17,754 nt of DNA, from the NCBI GenBank assembly GCA_024231375.1, contig JAAEQP010000400.1, positions 1 to 17,754 of the forward strand, read 5' to 3'. The notes beneath the pieces were generated by a model that saw only the letters and a program-made list of their open reading frames with translations, ran no database searches and had not been told where the DNA came from. This stretch comes from a bacterium (GTDB taxonomy: Bacteria; Hydrogenedentota; Hydrogenedentia; Hydrogenedentiales; SLHB01). Positions 1-6,537 of the stretch are shown one piece after another. The stretch's first letter is position 1. Every line of letters starts with the position of its first letter. Made by a program: the position numbers and the translations under genes.

Positions 1-415
1 GCAGTTCGAGCACCGCCTTCGCTACCTCAACGATGTCTCGCCCGTACTCATCCAACACAGCCGATACAGTGGCTGTCACCGTGCGTGCTGCGGGTGCCTC
101 TGATTCGAGGCGTTCGACGGTCGCCCGAAGGGTGTCGCGCTCGGATTCGGCGCGGATTGCCTGTGCTGCATACATGCTCGCGTCGACTTCTGCCTTCTCC
201 ATGCGGCAATTGTTGTGTTGATGCTGAACGTTCGCCGCCATTAGGCGGATAAATCGTTCGGCCAATTCATCAGGGGGGAGCGCCAGCAGATTGGATTTAA
301 CCTCTAACCTCGGTCCATTCTCACTCAAGAACCTCTCGCGCTCACGCAACCGCCCCACCTCTGCCCGCGCCTCGTCCCGCTCCCGTGTCAGCCTGTCTTC
401 TGTGCTCTCGGTCAT
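1..415 (-). CDS. Coiled-coil protein, 3' end cut by left window edge
   Basis: The frame starts with ATG at 415-413 and stays open to the window edge, giving about 138 residues of an incomplete protein. AGGAGG sits 7 nt before the ATG, a strong ribosome binding site that fixes the start. The first 30 residues are almost all Glu, Arg, Asp and Leu (for example RERDEARAEVGRLRERERF), and a second charged helix follows at about residues 75-108. This pattern predicts coiled coils. A hydrophobic helix-like segment, ending VEVAKAVLEL, is reached at the edge. It lies 16 nt after the preceding gene and is probably cotranscribed with it from the promoter at 807-835. I do not recognise a family. A scaffold-like or accessory role is possible but unsupported. 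Confidence 0.75.
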   Translation of the reverse strand, partial: MTESTEDRLTRERDEARAEVGRLRERERFLSENGPRLEVKSNLLALPPDELAERFIRLMAANVQHQHNNCRMEKAEVDASMYAAQAIRAESERDTLRATVERLESEAPAARTVTATVSAVLDEYGRDIVEVAKAVLEL

Positions 416-431
416 AGCCTCACCTCCTGAG

Positions 432-764
432 CTACTCCCCTGCATCCTCCGTGCCAGACGTCACAATCTTGTCGGGGTTGAATCCCGGAATCACTATCGA
501 GAATCCACTGCCCCCGATAGCCCCACCCTCTCGCTCTCTCAACTCTCGGGCGATGTCGAGGGCGCGGCGGTAGAACTCCAGCGCGGCCATCGGCTTGAGT
601 TTGGTAGCCTGTTCCTGGGCGTTGGCGAACGCCGCCCACCCGGCCGCCATGAGCGCGTCTATCTGCTCCTGGATGGGGGGCGGCTTGTCATGTGGTGCGC
701 CCGCGCGCGCCTTCTTCTTCTTCTTGGGCGCTGCCGGCTTCTTTGTAGCGGGTTTTCGGGGCAC
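432..764 (-). CDS. Lys-rich N-terminal basic protein, first gene after a promoter
   Basis: This 110-residue protein starts with GTG at 764-762, preceded by GAGGTGAG at suitable distance, and no better ATG exists. Residues 1-20 form a Lys/Pro/Ala tail (TKKPAAPKKKKKARAG) of the kind that binds nucleic acid without fixed structure. Residues 30-80 are helical (IQEQIDALMAAGWAAFANAQ), and the C-terminal part contains a short strand-like segment, GFSIVIPGFNPDKIV. It is the first gene downstream of the promoter at 807-835, so it is likely expressed separately from the operon upstream. A small DNA-binding protein near the packaging genes, such as a small terminase subunit, is one possibility. The sequence does not prove it and no packaging gene is in view. 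Confidence 0.75.
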   Translation of the reverse strand: MPRKPATKKPAAPKKKKKARAGAPHDKPPPIQEQIDALMAAGWAAFANAQEQATKLKPMAALEFYRRALDIARELREREGGAIGGSGFSIVIPGFNPDKIVTSGTEDAGE

Positions 765-806
765 TTGGCTCTCACCTCAAATTAGACGGATTTGTAGATT
801 CCCAGG

Positions 807-835
807 ATTGTACCATAAAAACGGCACTGCGTAAA
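807..835 (-). promoter_or_regulatory. Sigma-70-type promoter with operator over the -35
   Basis: On the minus strand TTTACG (830-835) is followed by 17 nt and then TACAAT (807-812). The -10 is preceded by TGG, an extended -10 feature. The -35 matches TTGACA at three of six positions and the -10 matches at five of six. It sits in the 99-nt gap between the small acidic gene (864-1109) and the GTG-start gene (432-764), in the right direction to drive the latter. The palindrome at 828-845 covers the -35, so a protein bound there would block RNA polymerase. Confidence 0.65.
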
Positions 836-845
836 GAGTTTCGCA
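828..845. promoter_or_regulatory. Palindromic operator candidate TGCG-N10-CGCA
   Basis: On the minus strand this reads TGCGAAACTCTTTACGCA, an 18-bp imperfect palindrome with matching arms TGCG.AA and TT.CGCA. It overlaps the -35 hexamer of the promoter at 807-835. A larger block around it, GGTGCG-N7-TTACGCAG, is repeated exactly at 12828-12848 and 12913-12933 on the opposite strand. Occurrence at two distant non-coding sites argues for a shared DNA-binding protein of this phage. Confidence 0.6.
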
Positions 846-863
846 CCATTTTCTTTGAATCGG

Positions 864-1109
864 TCACTCTTCGTTCGCCCGCTCTATCCACGGCCACTCG
901 TCGGACTCCACCAACCACTGTATCAACTCCCTCGCCCACTCTGCCTGCTGCCGCCCCTCATTTGAGTCGTGGTTGTATTTGTGCATTGCCCGGAGGTGGA
1001 CGTTGATAAGCCCGTTGAGCAGCGCGCACGCCCTGGGGCCCGCCACCGCCTGATAGAACGCGCGGTCGTCCCCTGGGGTGAATGAATCAAACTCCAGCAC
1101 CCGCTTCAT
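864..1109 (-). CDS. Small acidic helical protein, unknown function
   Basis: An 81-residue protein. Its ATG overlaps the TGA of the metallophosphoesterase gene in an ATGA junction, and GGAGGTGGGAG directly precedes the ATG, so the start is secure. It is acidic at the C-terminus and predicted mostly helical, with Trp-rich segments near the end (IQWLVESDEWPWIERANEE) and a helix LLNGLINVHLRAMHKY in the middle. It has no Cys pair, no membrane segment and no motif I recognise. It is the last gene before the gap that holds the promoter at 807-835, and so probably closes the long replication/metabolism operon. Small acidic early phage proteins often bind host factors, but nothing here identifies a target. 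Confidence 0.8.
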   Translation of the reverse strand: MKRVLEFDSFTPGDDRAFYQAVAGPRACALLNGLINVHLRAMHKYNHDSNEGRQQAEWARELIQWLVESDEWPWIERANEE

Positions 1110-2296
1110 CTCCCACCTCCGTAGTACTGCACCCTCGTCCGCTCCATGTCACACGTCCCGTCGGGGTGCTGATAGACCAGCGCCCACCCCGGAATCTGTT
1201 TCGCGTATCGCAACTTTTGATTGGTCGTGTATTCCGGCTCATCCGAGCAACAGCCGCATTCAAGGGCAATCCCCCCGGACGGCACCGCCGCCCACGTCAA
1301 CCCGTGGGTGTGTGCCTGCACGAGACAGTCGTGCATCTCCCCCCGCTTGGTGAGGTACATGTTCGAGATTTTGCAGCACGTCACGCCGGGGGTCGGTATC
1401 TGCCCCGCGCCGTAGTAGAGGTCGGTATGGCTGAGAAGTGTCTCTCCCACCCGGGTCACTGCCCCATCGCTGTTGGCTATCCCCTCCCGGTCGTACTCGA
1501 CGCTGCCCGTCCAGTGGTAGCGCTCCACCATCTCCCCCTCGGGGCTGTACCCGTATCCCTGACAGAGCAGAGAGAGCGGGTCCATCGCCCCGCGCATGAG
1601 AGGCAGGAGGTCGGGGTTGTCCAGAATGCGAGAGACTAGCTTCCCCGGCCGGGCGTCGTGGTTCCCTCGGACTATAATGACCCGCTCGTAGATGTCCGAC
1701 AGCGCTTCGAGGAGCGCCCCGCATAAGTCCCACTCTGCTATCAGGGGGGTGGAACTTGGGTTGGAGAAAAATGAAGTGTCATGAAAATCAAACACATCCC
1801 CGACCACCGCCACCCACTCGGCGTCGAGGTTGGAGAGCACCGCCGCTCGGACCACGTCGGGGCGCATTAGGTGGCCGTGAGTGTCCGAGATGCACAACCC
1901 TTTCCCGGGGGTCGTCTCCACGGGGTCCATCTCCATCGCCTCTTCTGCGAGGTGGGTTAGCAGCTGGTATTTCGCGGCGTGACCCATCTGCCCTGTCTCG
2001 CTGTAGACCGGGAGACGGGACGGCACACCAACCGCATTGACCACGGGGGGCAGTGCGTCGTGTTGGGCGATGGTGTCCTGCCCCATGGCAACGGCAAACG
2101 CTTCCTCCCTCTCGATGCGCCGCCTCAACTCGTAGACCTTGTTCGATACTTGGTGCCGGGTCCGCTCCACCGACGACACCCCCGCGAGTGCCTCTAGCGC
2201 GATGGCCGGGGGGATGTCCCCGCCTGCGGCGTGCTCTATCGCTCGGAGGAGTACCCCCGTCTCGGCATCCGTCCATCGTCTGTTTTCATCCTGCAT
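1106..2296 (-). CDS. Calcineurin-like metallophosphoesterase with N-terminal SANT/Myb-like segment
   Basis: A 396-residue protein beginning MQDENRRWTDAE. AAAGG lies 6 nt before the ATG, and the start overlaps the previous gene by 11 nt. The metal-binding motifs of the family appear in order: SDTHGH (D138, H140), GDVFD (D167, D170), GNHD (N212, H213), a lone His in LLSH (H290) and AHTHG (H329, H331). This is a complete two-metal site. Residues 5-60 (RRWTDAETGVLLRAI, then a basic helix) resemble a SANT/Myb-type or HTH module, which would bring DNA binding to a phosphoesterase. Family members include nucleases and phosphatases acting on DNA ends, cyclic nucleotides or phosphoproteins, and the substrate cannot be told from sequence. 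It sits among DNA metabolism genes, which favours a nucleic acid substrate. Confidence 0.9.
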   Translation of the reverse strand: MQDENRRWTDAETGVLLRAIEHAAGGDIPPAIALEALAGVSSVERTRHQVSNKVYELRRRIEREEAFAVAMGQDTIAQHDALPPVVNAVGVPSRLPVYSETGQMGHAAKYQLLTHLAEEAMEMDPVETTPGKGLCISDTHGHLMRPDVVRAAVLSNLDAEWVAVVGDVFDFHDTSFFSNPSSTPLIAEWDLCGALLEALSDIYERVIIVRGNHDARPGKLVSRILDNPDLLPLMRGAMDPLSLLCQGYGYSPEGEMVERYHWTGSVEYDREGIANSDGAVTRVGETLLSHTDLYYGAGQIPTPGVTCCKISNMYLTKRGEMHDCLVQAHTHGLTWAAVPSGGIALECGCCSDEPEYTTNQKLRYAKQIPGWALVYQHPDGTCDMERTRVQYYGGGR

Positions 2297-2870
2297 CTGT
2301 TGCCTTTCGTCTGCATCGGTTGCACACTCGCCGCCTACCGTTCGAGTCGTCAAACCCCCCACTCGGCCGCGCCTCGCCACATCGCCGGCAGAACCTCACC
2401 TCGTCCATGAGGAGGGCGGTCTGCAGTTGGCTAATCGTCATCCCCTCGGGACACTGGTCCGCCAAAAACGACATCACCCCGTCTCTATCCCCGCGCCCCC
2501 CACCTACCGTGCTCCCGGTCGGGAGTGCTGCGTTCTCGATTCGAGAGCGTTGCCCCGCCTGCGTGATACCCGACCTCGCCTCGTCCTTGAAGGTGGAATC
2601 CGGGAGCACGTAATCCGGGCGCGATGCTGCCCCCCTCATCATGTCCACCCCGTACTCCGTGATGTGTACCCCACCGGATACGCAGTGGAGGATTGCTGCA
2701 TCGTCCTCTCCCCCCGCTCGACAGAGTCTCGTCACGAGGCGCAACACGGCGGGTAGGGGTAGCGAGGTCTTCGCCGCCAACGTCTCGGGGGAGATAGCCC
2801 GGCCATCGGTGGCGAGGTGACGCCAATACACGTGACGGATGACCGCCCACTCGTCTGGGTTATCGGCCAC
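2286..2870 (-). CDS. Winged-helix protein with C-terminal Cys4 zinc finger
   Basis: A 194-residue protein starting with GTG at 2870. GGAG lies 7 nt upstream and the start overlaps the MazG-like gene by 11 nt. No ATG fits, and the longer open frame upstream is a shadow. Residues 5-75 look like a winged-helix domain: WAVIRHVYWRHLA, then AISPETLAAKTSLPLPAVLRLVTRLCRAG, then a hairpin with VSGGVHITEYG. A low-complexity linker follows (95-130). The end carries FCRRCGEARPSGGFDDSNG followed by CNRC, giving Cys 161, 164, 183 and 186, a typical zinc finger. Both modules bind DNA in many phage proteins. A transcription or replication regulator is likely, but the exact role is unknown. Confidence 0.8.
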   Translation of the reverse strand: MADNPDEWAVIRHVYWRHLATDGRAISPETLAAKTSLPLPAVLRLVTRLCRAGGEDDAAILHCVSGGVHITEYGVDMMRGAASRPDYVLPDSTFKDEARSGITQAGQRSRIENAALPTGSTVGGGRGDRDGVMSFLADQCPEGMTISQLQTALLMDEVRFCRRCGEARPSGGFDDSNGRRRVCNRCRRKATDAG

Positions 2871-3042
2871 TACGCAACTCCAGCAGCTTCTTAGCCACGT
2901 ATGCCATCGCGTCCAGTATCTCCTCGTAGGCTTCCACCTCCGTCTGCCGGTCGTCGTGGAGCGCCCATGGTCCGTACACCTCCCGGCCGTCCTCGATGCG
3001 CTCTGCAACCTCCATGATGATTCCCCGCTCTATCTCATTCAT
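2860..3042 (-). CDS. MazG-like small protein, possible NTP pyrophosphohydrolase fold
   Basis: A 60-residue protein. AAGGAG lies 7 nt before the ATG, and the gene overlaps its upstream neighbour by 8 nt. The segment GREVYGPWALHDDRQTEVEAYEEILDAMAY matches the pattern of short phage MazG-like proteins: a YGP turn followed by a helix with EExxDA (E40, E41, D44), the metal-binding core of the all-alpha NTP-PPase fold. Full MazG domains are longer and use two such helices, so this short form would need to dimerise or may have lost catalysis. It lies next to a TSCPD-like gene, which fits a nucleotide pool role. Family assignment is by motif only. Confidence 0.65.
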   Translation of the reverse strand: MNEIERGIIMEVAERIEDGREVYGPWALHDDRQTEVEAYEEILDAMAYVAKKLLELRSGR

Positions 3043-3442
3043 CGCCCATCTCCTTGGCGAGCAGCCGCCCCACTGCGTCGAGAACACCACCCACGTTGCG
3101 CTTGAGTTGCTCACACCAATAGATGCCGGCACCCACGCGCACCCCGCGCCACGACGCCACGACATCCTCCACCGTCCACAGCCCCGACTGCAGGAGTGTG
3201 CTCGCCTGCGACGCCGCCACCTGAACGTTGCCCCGCTCTAGTTCAAGCTCGGGCTTGCGGGTGTCCTTGTCGCTCTCGATGGCGATGCTAACCAATCTCC
3301 CCCCCTCCGTTGCCGCGTGCACGTACACGTCTGAGGTTCCGATTTTGAGCTTCCGTCCGGTGGCGAGGAGCCCCGTGCCGAACGCCTTCTCGACCCGCCT
3401 GTGTTCCTCCAGTATCGCCGCCCTCGCCTCGTCCAGCTTCAT
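3035..3442 (-). CDS. TSCPD-like domain protein (ribonucleotide reductase-associated fold), tentative
   Basis: A 135-residue protein starting MKLDEARAAILEEH, with an AAGG-type ribosome site about 10 nt before the ATG. From residue 34 the pattern IGTSDVYVHAATEGGRLVSIAIESDK, then a helix with TLLQSGLWTVEDVVASWRGVR and a final helix GVLDAVGRLLAKEM, resembles TSCPD domains. These occur at the C-terminus of class II ribonucleotide reductases and as stand-alone phage proteins. The name-giving SCPDAI motif is not preserved (GVLDAV stands in its place), so this is a weak match. The 5' third overlaps the end of the HTH/zinc gene by 155 nt. In the overlap this frame looks the more protein-like of the two. 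Confidence 0.7.
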   Translation of the reverse strand: MKLDEARAAILEEHRRVEKAFGTGLLATGRKLKIGTSDVYVHAATEGGRLVSIAIESDKDTRKPELELERGNVQVAASQASTLLQSGLWTVEDVVASWRGVRVGAGIYWCEQLKRNVGGVLDAVGRLLAKEMGDE

Positions 3443-3917
3443 CGTGGCCCGCCCTTCTACCCGGTTTGATAATCCCGTGTTCAATCATGCGCTTGGTTAG
3501 CAACTCGCGAAACTCCAGCACCCACCCGCCATCCATCCCCCCCGAGGGCATTGTCCCGGAGAGCATCCCGTTAGAGCGCAACTCCACGAACGACGCGAGG
3601 TCCAATTCATCCAGTGGAGGACAGAGGCAGGCGGGGCACCACGACGACTCCCGAAAGCGGATACACGGCACGCGCGCCCCGCATCGATTACATCGCCCGG
3701 GGTGCTTGAGGATGTTCCGCTTTCCACTGTGTTTCACTTCCCGGATGGGTCCGCCTGCATCCCGGTATGTCTCGCCGTTGCAGAGGCGGGCGATGCCCAC
3801 CTTGCCCATCCCCCACTTGCGCGCCATGTCAGCCATCGTCGCGCCCGCCTTGACCCGCTCGCGGATATATCGCGCCTCGCCGTTTGTTAGTTTTCGGTTG
3901 GCGGTTCCTCCCCTCAT
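3288..3917 (-). CDS. HTH protein with Cys4 zinc finger; unusual C-terminal overlap
   Basis: A 209-residue frame starting with ATG in an ATGA junction with the VRR-NUC gene. Residues 9-50 (LTNGEARYIRERVKAGATMADMARKWGM and following) are a helix-turn-helix of the resolvase/transposase type. Cys 76, 79, 94 and 97 (RCNRCGARVPC ... WCPAC) form a zinc finger. The protein-like part ends near residue 152 (LLTKRMIEHGIIKPG). The remaining 57 residues are Gly/Arg-rich and lie over the next gene in another frame. Every other junction here overlaps by about 1-35 nt, so a lost stop or an indel near 3450-3460 is possible; one of the other frames has a TAG there. It is probably a DNA-binding regulator of the early operon. 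Confidence 0.75.
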   Translation of the reverse strand: MRGGTANRKLTNGEARYIRERVKAGATMADMARKWGMGKVGIARLCNGETYRDAGGPIREVKHSGKRNILKHPGRCNRCGARVPCIRFRESSWCPACLCPPLDELDLASFVELRSNGMLSGTMPSGGMDGGWVLEFRELLTKRMIEHGIIKPGRRAGHDEAGRGEGGDTGGTQAGREGVRHGAPRHRTEAQNRNLRRVRARGNGGGEIG

Positions 3918-4276
3918 ATCCTGCCCTCCATGTATGCTTCGATTGTCCCCGTCCCCTGTTCCTCCGTCGTGCACGTCACCACGAAATTCTGCGCCTTGGC
4001 GAGTAGGTGGTGCACGAGTTTCTGGTCCGCTGTCAGCCGCCCGCCCGGTTCCTTAATCTCCAGCCACAGCGAGTGCCACATGCCGCGCGCCACGGGGAGG
4101 TGGAGGTCTGGGATGCCCGCGAGTAAACCCATGTGCTTGAGGGTCGCCCCCTGTCGCCGGCTGCGCTTGCCCCCGTTGGCCGGGTGGTGGAGCAGGGCGA
4201 GGTCGGGATAGACCATCAAGCGGGTGGAGTCCCGCGCCCATCGCACGATTGCGTTGTGTATTTTTTGCTCAGACAT
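3914..4276 (-). CDS. VRR-NUC domain nuclease
   Basis: A 120-residue protein. ATG lies at 4276 after GAGG with 7-nt spacing. The longer frame upstream is a shadow, because a micro-gene occupies it. The PD-(D/E)XK core is visible: GIPDLHL (D57), then WLEIKEP (E73, K75) and LTADQK (Q85), followed by the closing helix-strand ending in a YMEG tail. This order and the 120-residue length match stand-alone phage VRR-NUC proteins, Mg-dependent structure-specific DNA nucleases. HHPANGGKRSRRQG before the core is the usual basic approach loop. It probably resolves branched replication or recombination intermediates with the annealing protein encoded upstream. It overlaps the TM micro-gene by 8 nt. Confidence 0.9.
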   Translation of the reverse strand: MSEQKIHNAIVRWARDSTRLMVYPDLALLHHPANGGKRSRRQGATLKHMGLLAGIPDLHLPVARGMWHSLWLEIKEPGGRLTADQKLVHHLLAKAQNFVVTCTTEEQGTGTIEAYMEGRI

Positions 4277-4424
4277 CGTCGTCCCTCGTCCACCACCACA
4301 GAGCCACGGCGAGGTTGAGTAGCATCGCCACCGTCCAGAACATCGACGGGTAGAGGATGGCCATCCAGATGGACGCCGACGTGGCGAAGGCGGTGGCAAT
4401 CCGCATTGCAGTTAGAGTGCCCAT
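4269..4424 (-). CDS. Two-TM micro-protein, 51 residues
   Basis: This short frame runs exactly from the stop of the orphan gene (TGATG junction at 4424) to the start of the nuclease gene (8-nt overlap). Its product has two hydrophobic stretches, about residues 9-26 and 28-45, joined by a tight YPS turn, and ends in a short charged tail, WWWTRDDDV. That is a hairpin membrane protein with both ends probably on the same side. Tight coupling on both sides and hydrophobicity over the whole frame support a real gene. A holin-like, antiholin-like or superinfection role is possible, but nothing in the sequence decides it. Its place in the early operon argues against a simple late lysis role. Confidence 0.7.
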   Translation of the reverse strand: MGTLTAMRIATAFATSASIWMAILYPSMFWTVAMLLNLAVALWWWTRDDDV

Positions 4425-5500
4425 CACAGAAACTCATAGTGAGTCTGGTAGCGCTCGGGGTCGGGGTCGGGGAGTATCTCGCGGCGGTAGAGTTTGACAC
4501 CCAGAATGGGTGACTCTTCGCCCACAATGATGGGGCCATAGTCGTGAATCCAACACTGCAAGTTCTCGCGGCAGTCGAGAGGACTCACCAAAAAATCGAC
4601 CTCGCCAAATGCCGACTCAATCTCATAGTCATCAACCATCCGTGCCTGTCCCCGGTCCCACTCGTGCCCCTCTGTCTCCTCCCACCCATCCCCCTCCGGC
4701 AACGGACTTTCCACAATCCGCCCGTCTATCTCCGCGCGCAGCCACGTGGTGTACTCGTAGGTGGGTTGGGGTGGGTCGGGGGTGATAACACATCGGCAGA
4801 TGCTGCCATAAACCCCACGGGGGTCTTTGATTACCACAGAACCGTCGGGTAAAGAATCGTCTACCTCGATTGGTATTCCAAAGATGGGCGGTGCATCCTT
4901 CACCCACTCTGCCTCAAGTTTCTCTCTCATCGGTTCCGCGAGGAACGGGTTCGTCGGCACCGGGTCTGTGTCCTTCCACTCCACCCCCTCGCCGTTGTCA
5001 ACGTCTCGGGGTTTGTCCACACAGGGGTTGTCAACTTCAACGTCAACCTGCGACCAACACTCCGCCTCGAACTCCCCCGCCATGTAGTCCGCCTGCGTCA
5101 TCACGGCATCGAGGGGGAGGTTGCGGGCGAACTTGACGGGGTGGCCCTCAACAACGTGCTTGGGGATGCCCATATCAAACAACCCCCTCCACCCATCTCC
5201 GAGTGTCACGGGGTCGCCCGTGTCGGCGTCGAGACGCGCTATCGCATCAAACAGGCGGCCCAGACTTGGCGTCGGCCCCACCTCATACAGTCCCAACTCG
5301 CGATTGCGGGGGGTGTCGGCCCAGGAAAACCCCTCCCCCTCCGTCTTCATCCACAATTCAACAAGCCCGATGCAGTTACCATCGAGCGCGGTCAGGTCAA
5401 CCCCGCCGGGGAACGGGTTGGACATTCCAACATCACCCCACGACTCACCGGGCCCGGCAATCATCAACCCCTTGGCAGCCTGGCTCTTGTCAATCCGCAT
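4424..5500 (-). CDS. Large acidic orphan protein in early operon
   Basis: A 358-residue protein starting MRIDKSQAAKGLMIAGPGES. GAGGAGGACG lies directly before the ATG, and the start overlaps the zinc-ribbon gene by 11 nt. It is strongly acidic (many Asp and Glu, frequent Pro and Trp) and has no membrane segment or signal peptide. Residues 1-150 include LFDAIARLDADTG and GIPKHVVEGHPVKFARNLPL. A Pro/Asp-rich middle (155-200) precedes a likely beta-rich C-terminal half (VVIKDPRGVYGSICRCVI, TTWLRAEIDGRIVESPLP, GVKLYRREILP). I recognise no family. It is the largest early gene without an assignment. Acidic early phage proteins can mimic DNA or bind host enzymes, but that is speculation here. Confidence 0.85.
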   Translation of the reverse strand: MRIDKSQAAKGLMIAGPGESWGDVGMSNPFPGGVDLTALDGNCIGLVELWMKTEGEGFSWADTPRNRELGLYEVGPTPSLGRLFDAIARLDADTGDPVTLGDGWRGLFDMGIPKHVVEGHPVKFARNLPLDAVMTQADYMAGEFEAECWSQVDVEVDNPCVDKPRDVDNGEGVEWKDTDPVPTNPFLAEPMREKLEAEWVKDAPPIFGIPIEVDDSLPDGSVVIKDPRGVYGSICRCVITPDPPQPTYEYTTWLRAEIDGRIVESPLPEGDGWEETEGHEWDRGQARMVDDYEIESAFGEVDFLVSPLDCRENLQCWIHDYGPIIVGEESPILGVKLYRREILPDPDPERYQTHYEFL

Positions 5501-5675
5501 CGTCCTCCTCCTCTCTCTCGTCGGGCTCCGGGTCGGGGTTGTGCTGGACCATGTCCCACTCGTCCCACTCCAACCACATACGCTCCCCGCACCGGGCGCA
5601 GTCTTGCTTGACAGTCATCCCCGGCTTGTACTTCATGTACCCGTCGCACTCGTCGCAAATGTAGTAGGCTGTCAT
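5490..5675 (-). CDS. Small zinc-ribbon protein with acidic tail
   Basis: A 61-residue protein. ATG lies in an ATGA junction with the neighbour upstream, with GAGGTGG before it. Cys 7, 10, 26 and 29 (ICDECDGY ... DCARCGERM) form a compact zinc ribbon, and the last 15 residues are nearly all acidic (PEPDEREEEDDAD). The acidic tail overlaps the start of the orphan gene by 11 nt. Such mini-ribbons are common in phage early regions and usually mediate protein-protein or nucleic acid contacts. Pairing with a second Cys-rich protein immediately upstream suggests the two work on the same target. Confidence 0.8.
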   Translation of the reverse strand: MTAYYICDECDGYMKYKPGMTVKQDCARCGERMWLEWDEWDMVQHNPDPEPDEREEEDDAD

Positions 5676-5902
5676 GATGACACCACCTCGCACTCGGCAT
5701 CCTCGCAGGCGTCACACCGAAGGTAGAACACGCCGGGGGTGCCGCAATGGGGGCATTCCTCGTCATTGCACCAGAGGTCTTCTCCAAAGACTTCACAGAC
5801 AGCGTCCTCCTCGTCAAGCCCGCCGCAGATTATTCCACATCGCTCGGGGTGTTTCGCGTCCACCTCAATCTCGACCACCACTGTTCTCGTCTCTTCTTCC
5901 AT
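5672..5902 (-). CDS. Cys-rich acidic protein, probable zinc ribbon
   Basis: A 76-residue protein. GGAGG sits 6 nt before the ATG at 5902, in a TGATG junction with the helicase-loader-like gene. A GTG 3 nt upstream is the weaker start. It has nine Cys. Those at 45, 50, 53, 63 and 66 (WCNDEECPHCGTPGVFYLRCDAC) give a C-x2-C ... C-x2-C zinc ribbon, preceded by a beta-like stretch TRTVVVEIEVDAKHP. Overall it is very acidic. The function is unknown. Likely partners are the adjacent replication proteins, because it is translationally coupled to them. Confidence 0.8.
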   Translation of the reverse strand: MEEETRTVVVEIEVDAKHPERCGIICGGLDEEDAVCEVFGEDLWCNDEECPHCGTPGVFYLRCDACEDAECEVVSS

Positions 5903-6537
5903 CACTCACCTCCACCCCCGCACCCTGCAAGCGGTGTGCCGGGAATCAGATTACAGCCACCCGCCAGCCCATCGACCAGCGCCTTACACTCTGCCCCATC
6001 GTCCAACCCGGGCACGCCCAACCCCGCGAGTTGCGGGCAGTGCTTCACGGCCTCCCCCGCTTCCAATCTCCCCGCATCGACAGCCGCCCTCAACGCCCGC
6101 TCTCTGTGTCCCGGGTCCAACCCAAGGCTAACCCCCCACTCGGGGCGGGCACCGGCAGCACGAGCTTGCGCGAGGCGCTTGGAGTAGACCTCGATGAACG
6201 CCATGCGCGCCGCCACCTTGTCGCCCTCCCCCCGCACCACCTCGAAGCTCTCCGCTATCTCAGGGCACCACACAACCGTGGCGTCTTCCGTCTCGGGGCA
6301 CAACATCCACGCCGCCTGGGGGTCAAGCCACCCGTCGTCCAAGCGTTCGAGGATGTCTTTGAGTGAGAGTTGCCGGCTACACTCCGACATACACCTATCT
6401 AGTGCCGCCACTATCTGGTCGTCCGAGTGAATAGATAGTTTCGCGAGATACGCCAACAATACTTCTCTGTCGAAATCCGCCCCGCCACAAACCCGATTGG
6501 CCACCGCCAGCGCTTTTGTGATTTTTGCCTTATCCAT
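5902..6537 (-). CDS. Replication-module protein, possible helicase loader (lambda P-like position)
   Basis: A 211-residue protein starting MDKAKITKAL, with an 8-nt overlap with the initiator gene. A longer frame start exists upstream but would overlap more. The ribosome site is weak (AAAGAG), suggesting coupling. The N-terminal 80 residues are helical (DDQIVAALDRCMSEC, LSLKDILERLDDGWLDPQAAW). The middle holds a pattern I recall from proteobacterial prophage replication regions: DATVVWCPEIAESFEVV, then GDKVAARMAFIEVYSKRLAQARAAG and WGVSLGLDPGHRERAL. There is no Walker motif, so it is not a DnaC-type ATPase. Its place directly downstream of an O-like initiator suggests a loader or accessory role in helicase recruitment. 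That is inference from position. Confidence 0.75.
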   Translation of the reverse strand: MDKAKITKALAVANRVCGGADFDREVLLAYLAKLSIHSDDQIVAALDRCMSECSRQLSLKDILERLDDGWLDPQAAWMLCPETEDATVVWCPEIAESFEVVRGEGDKVAARMAFIEVYSKRLAQARAAGARPEWGVSLGLDPGHRERALRAAVDAGRLEAGEAVKHCPQLAGLGVPGLDDGAECKALVDGLAGGCNLIPGTPLAGCGGGGE

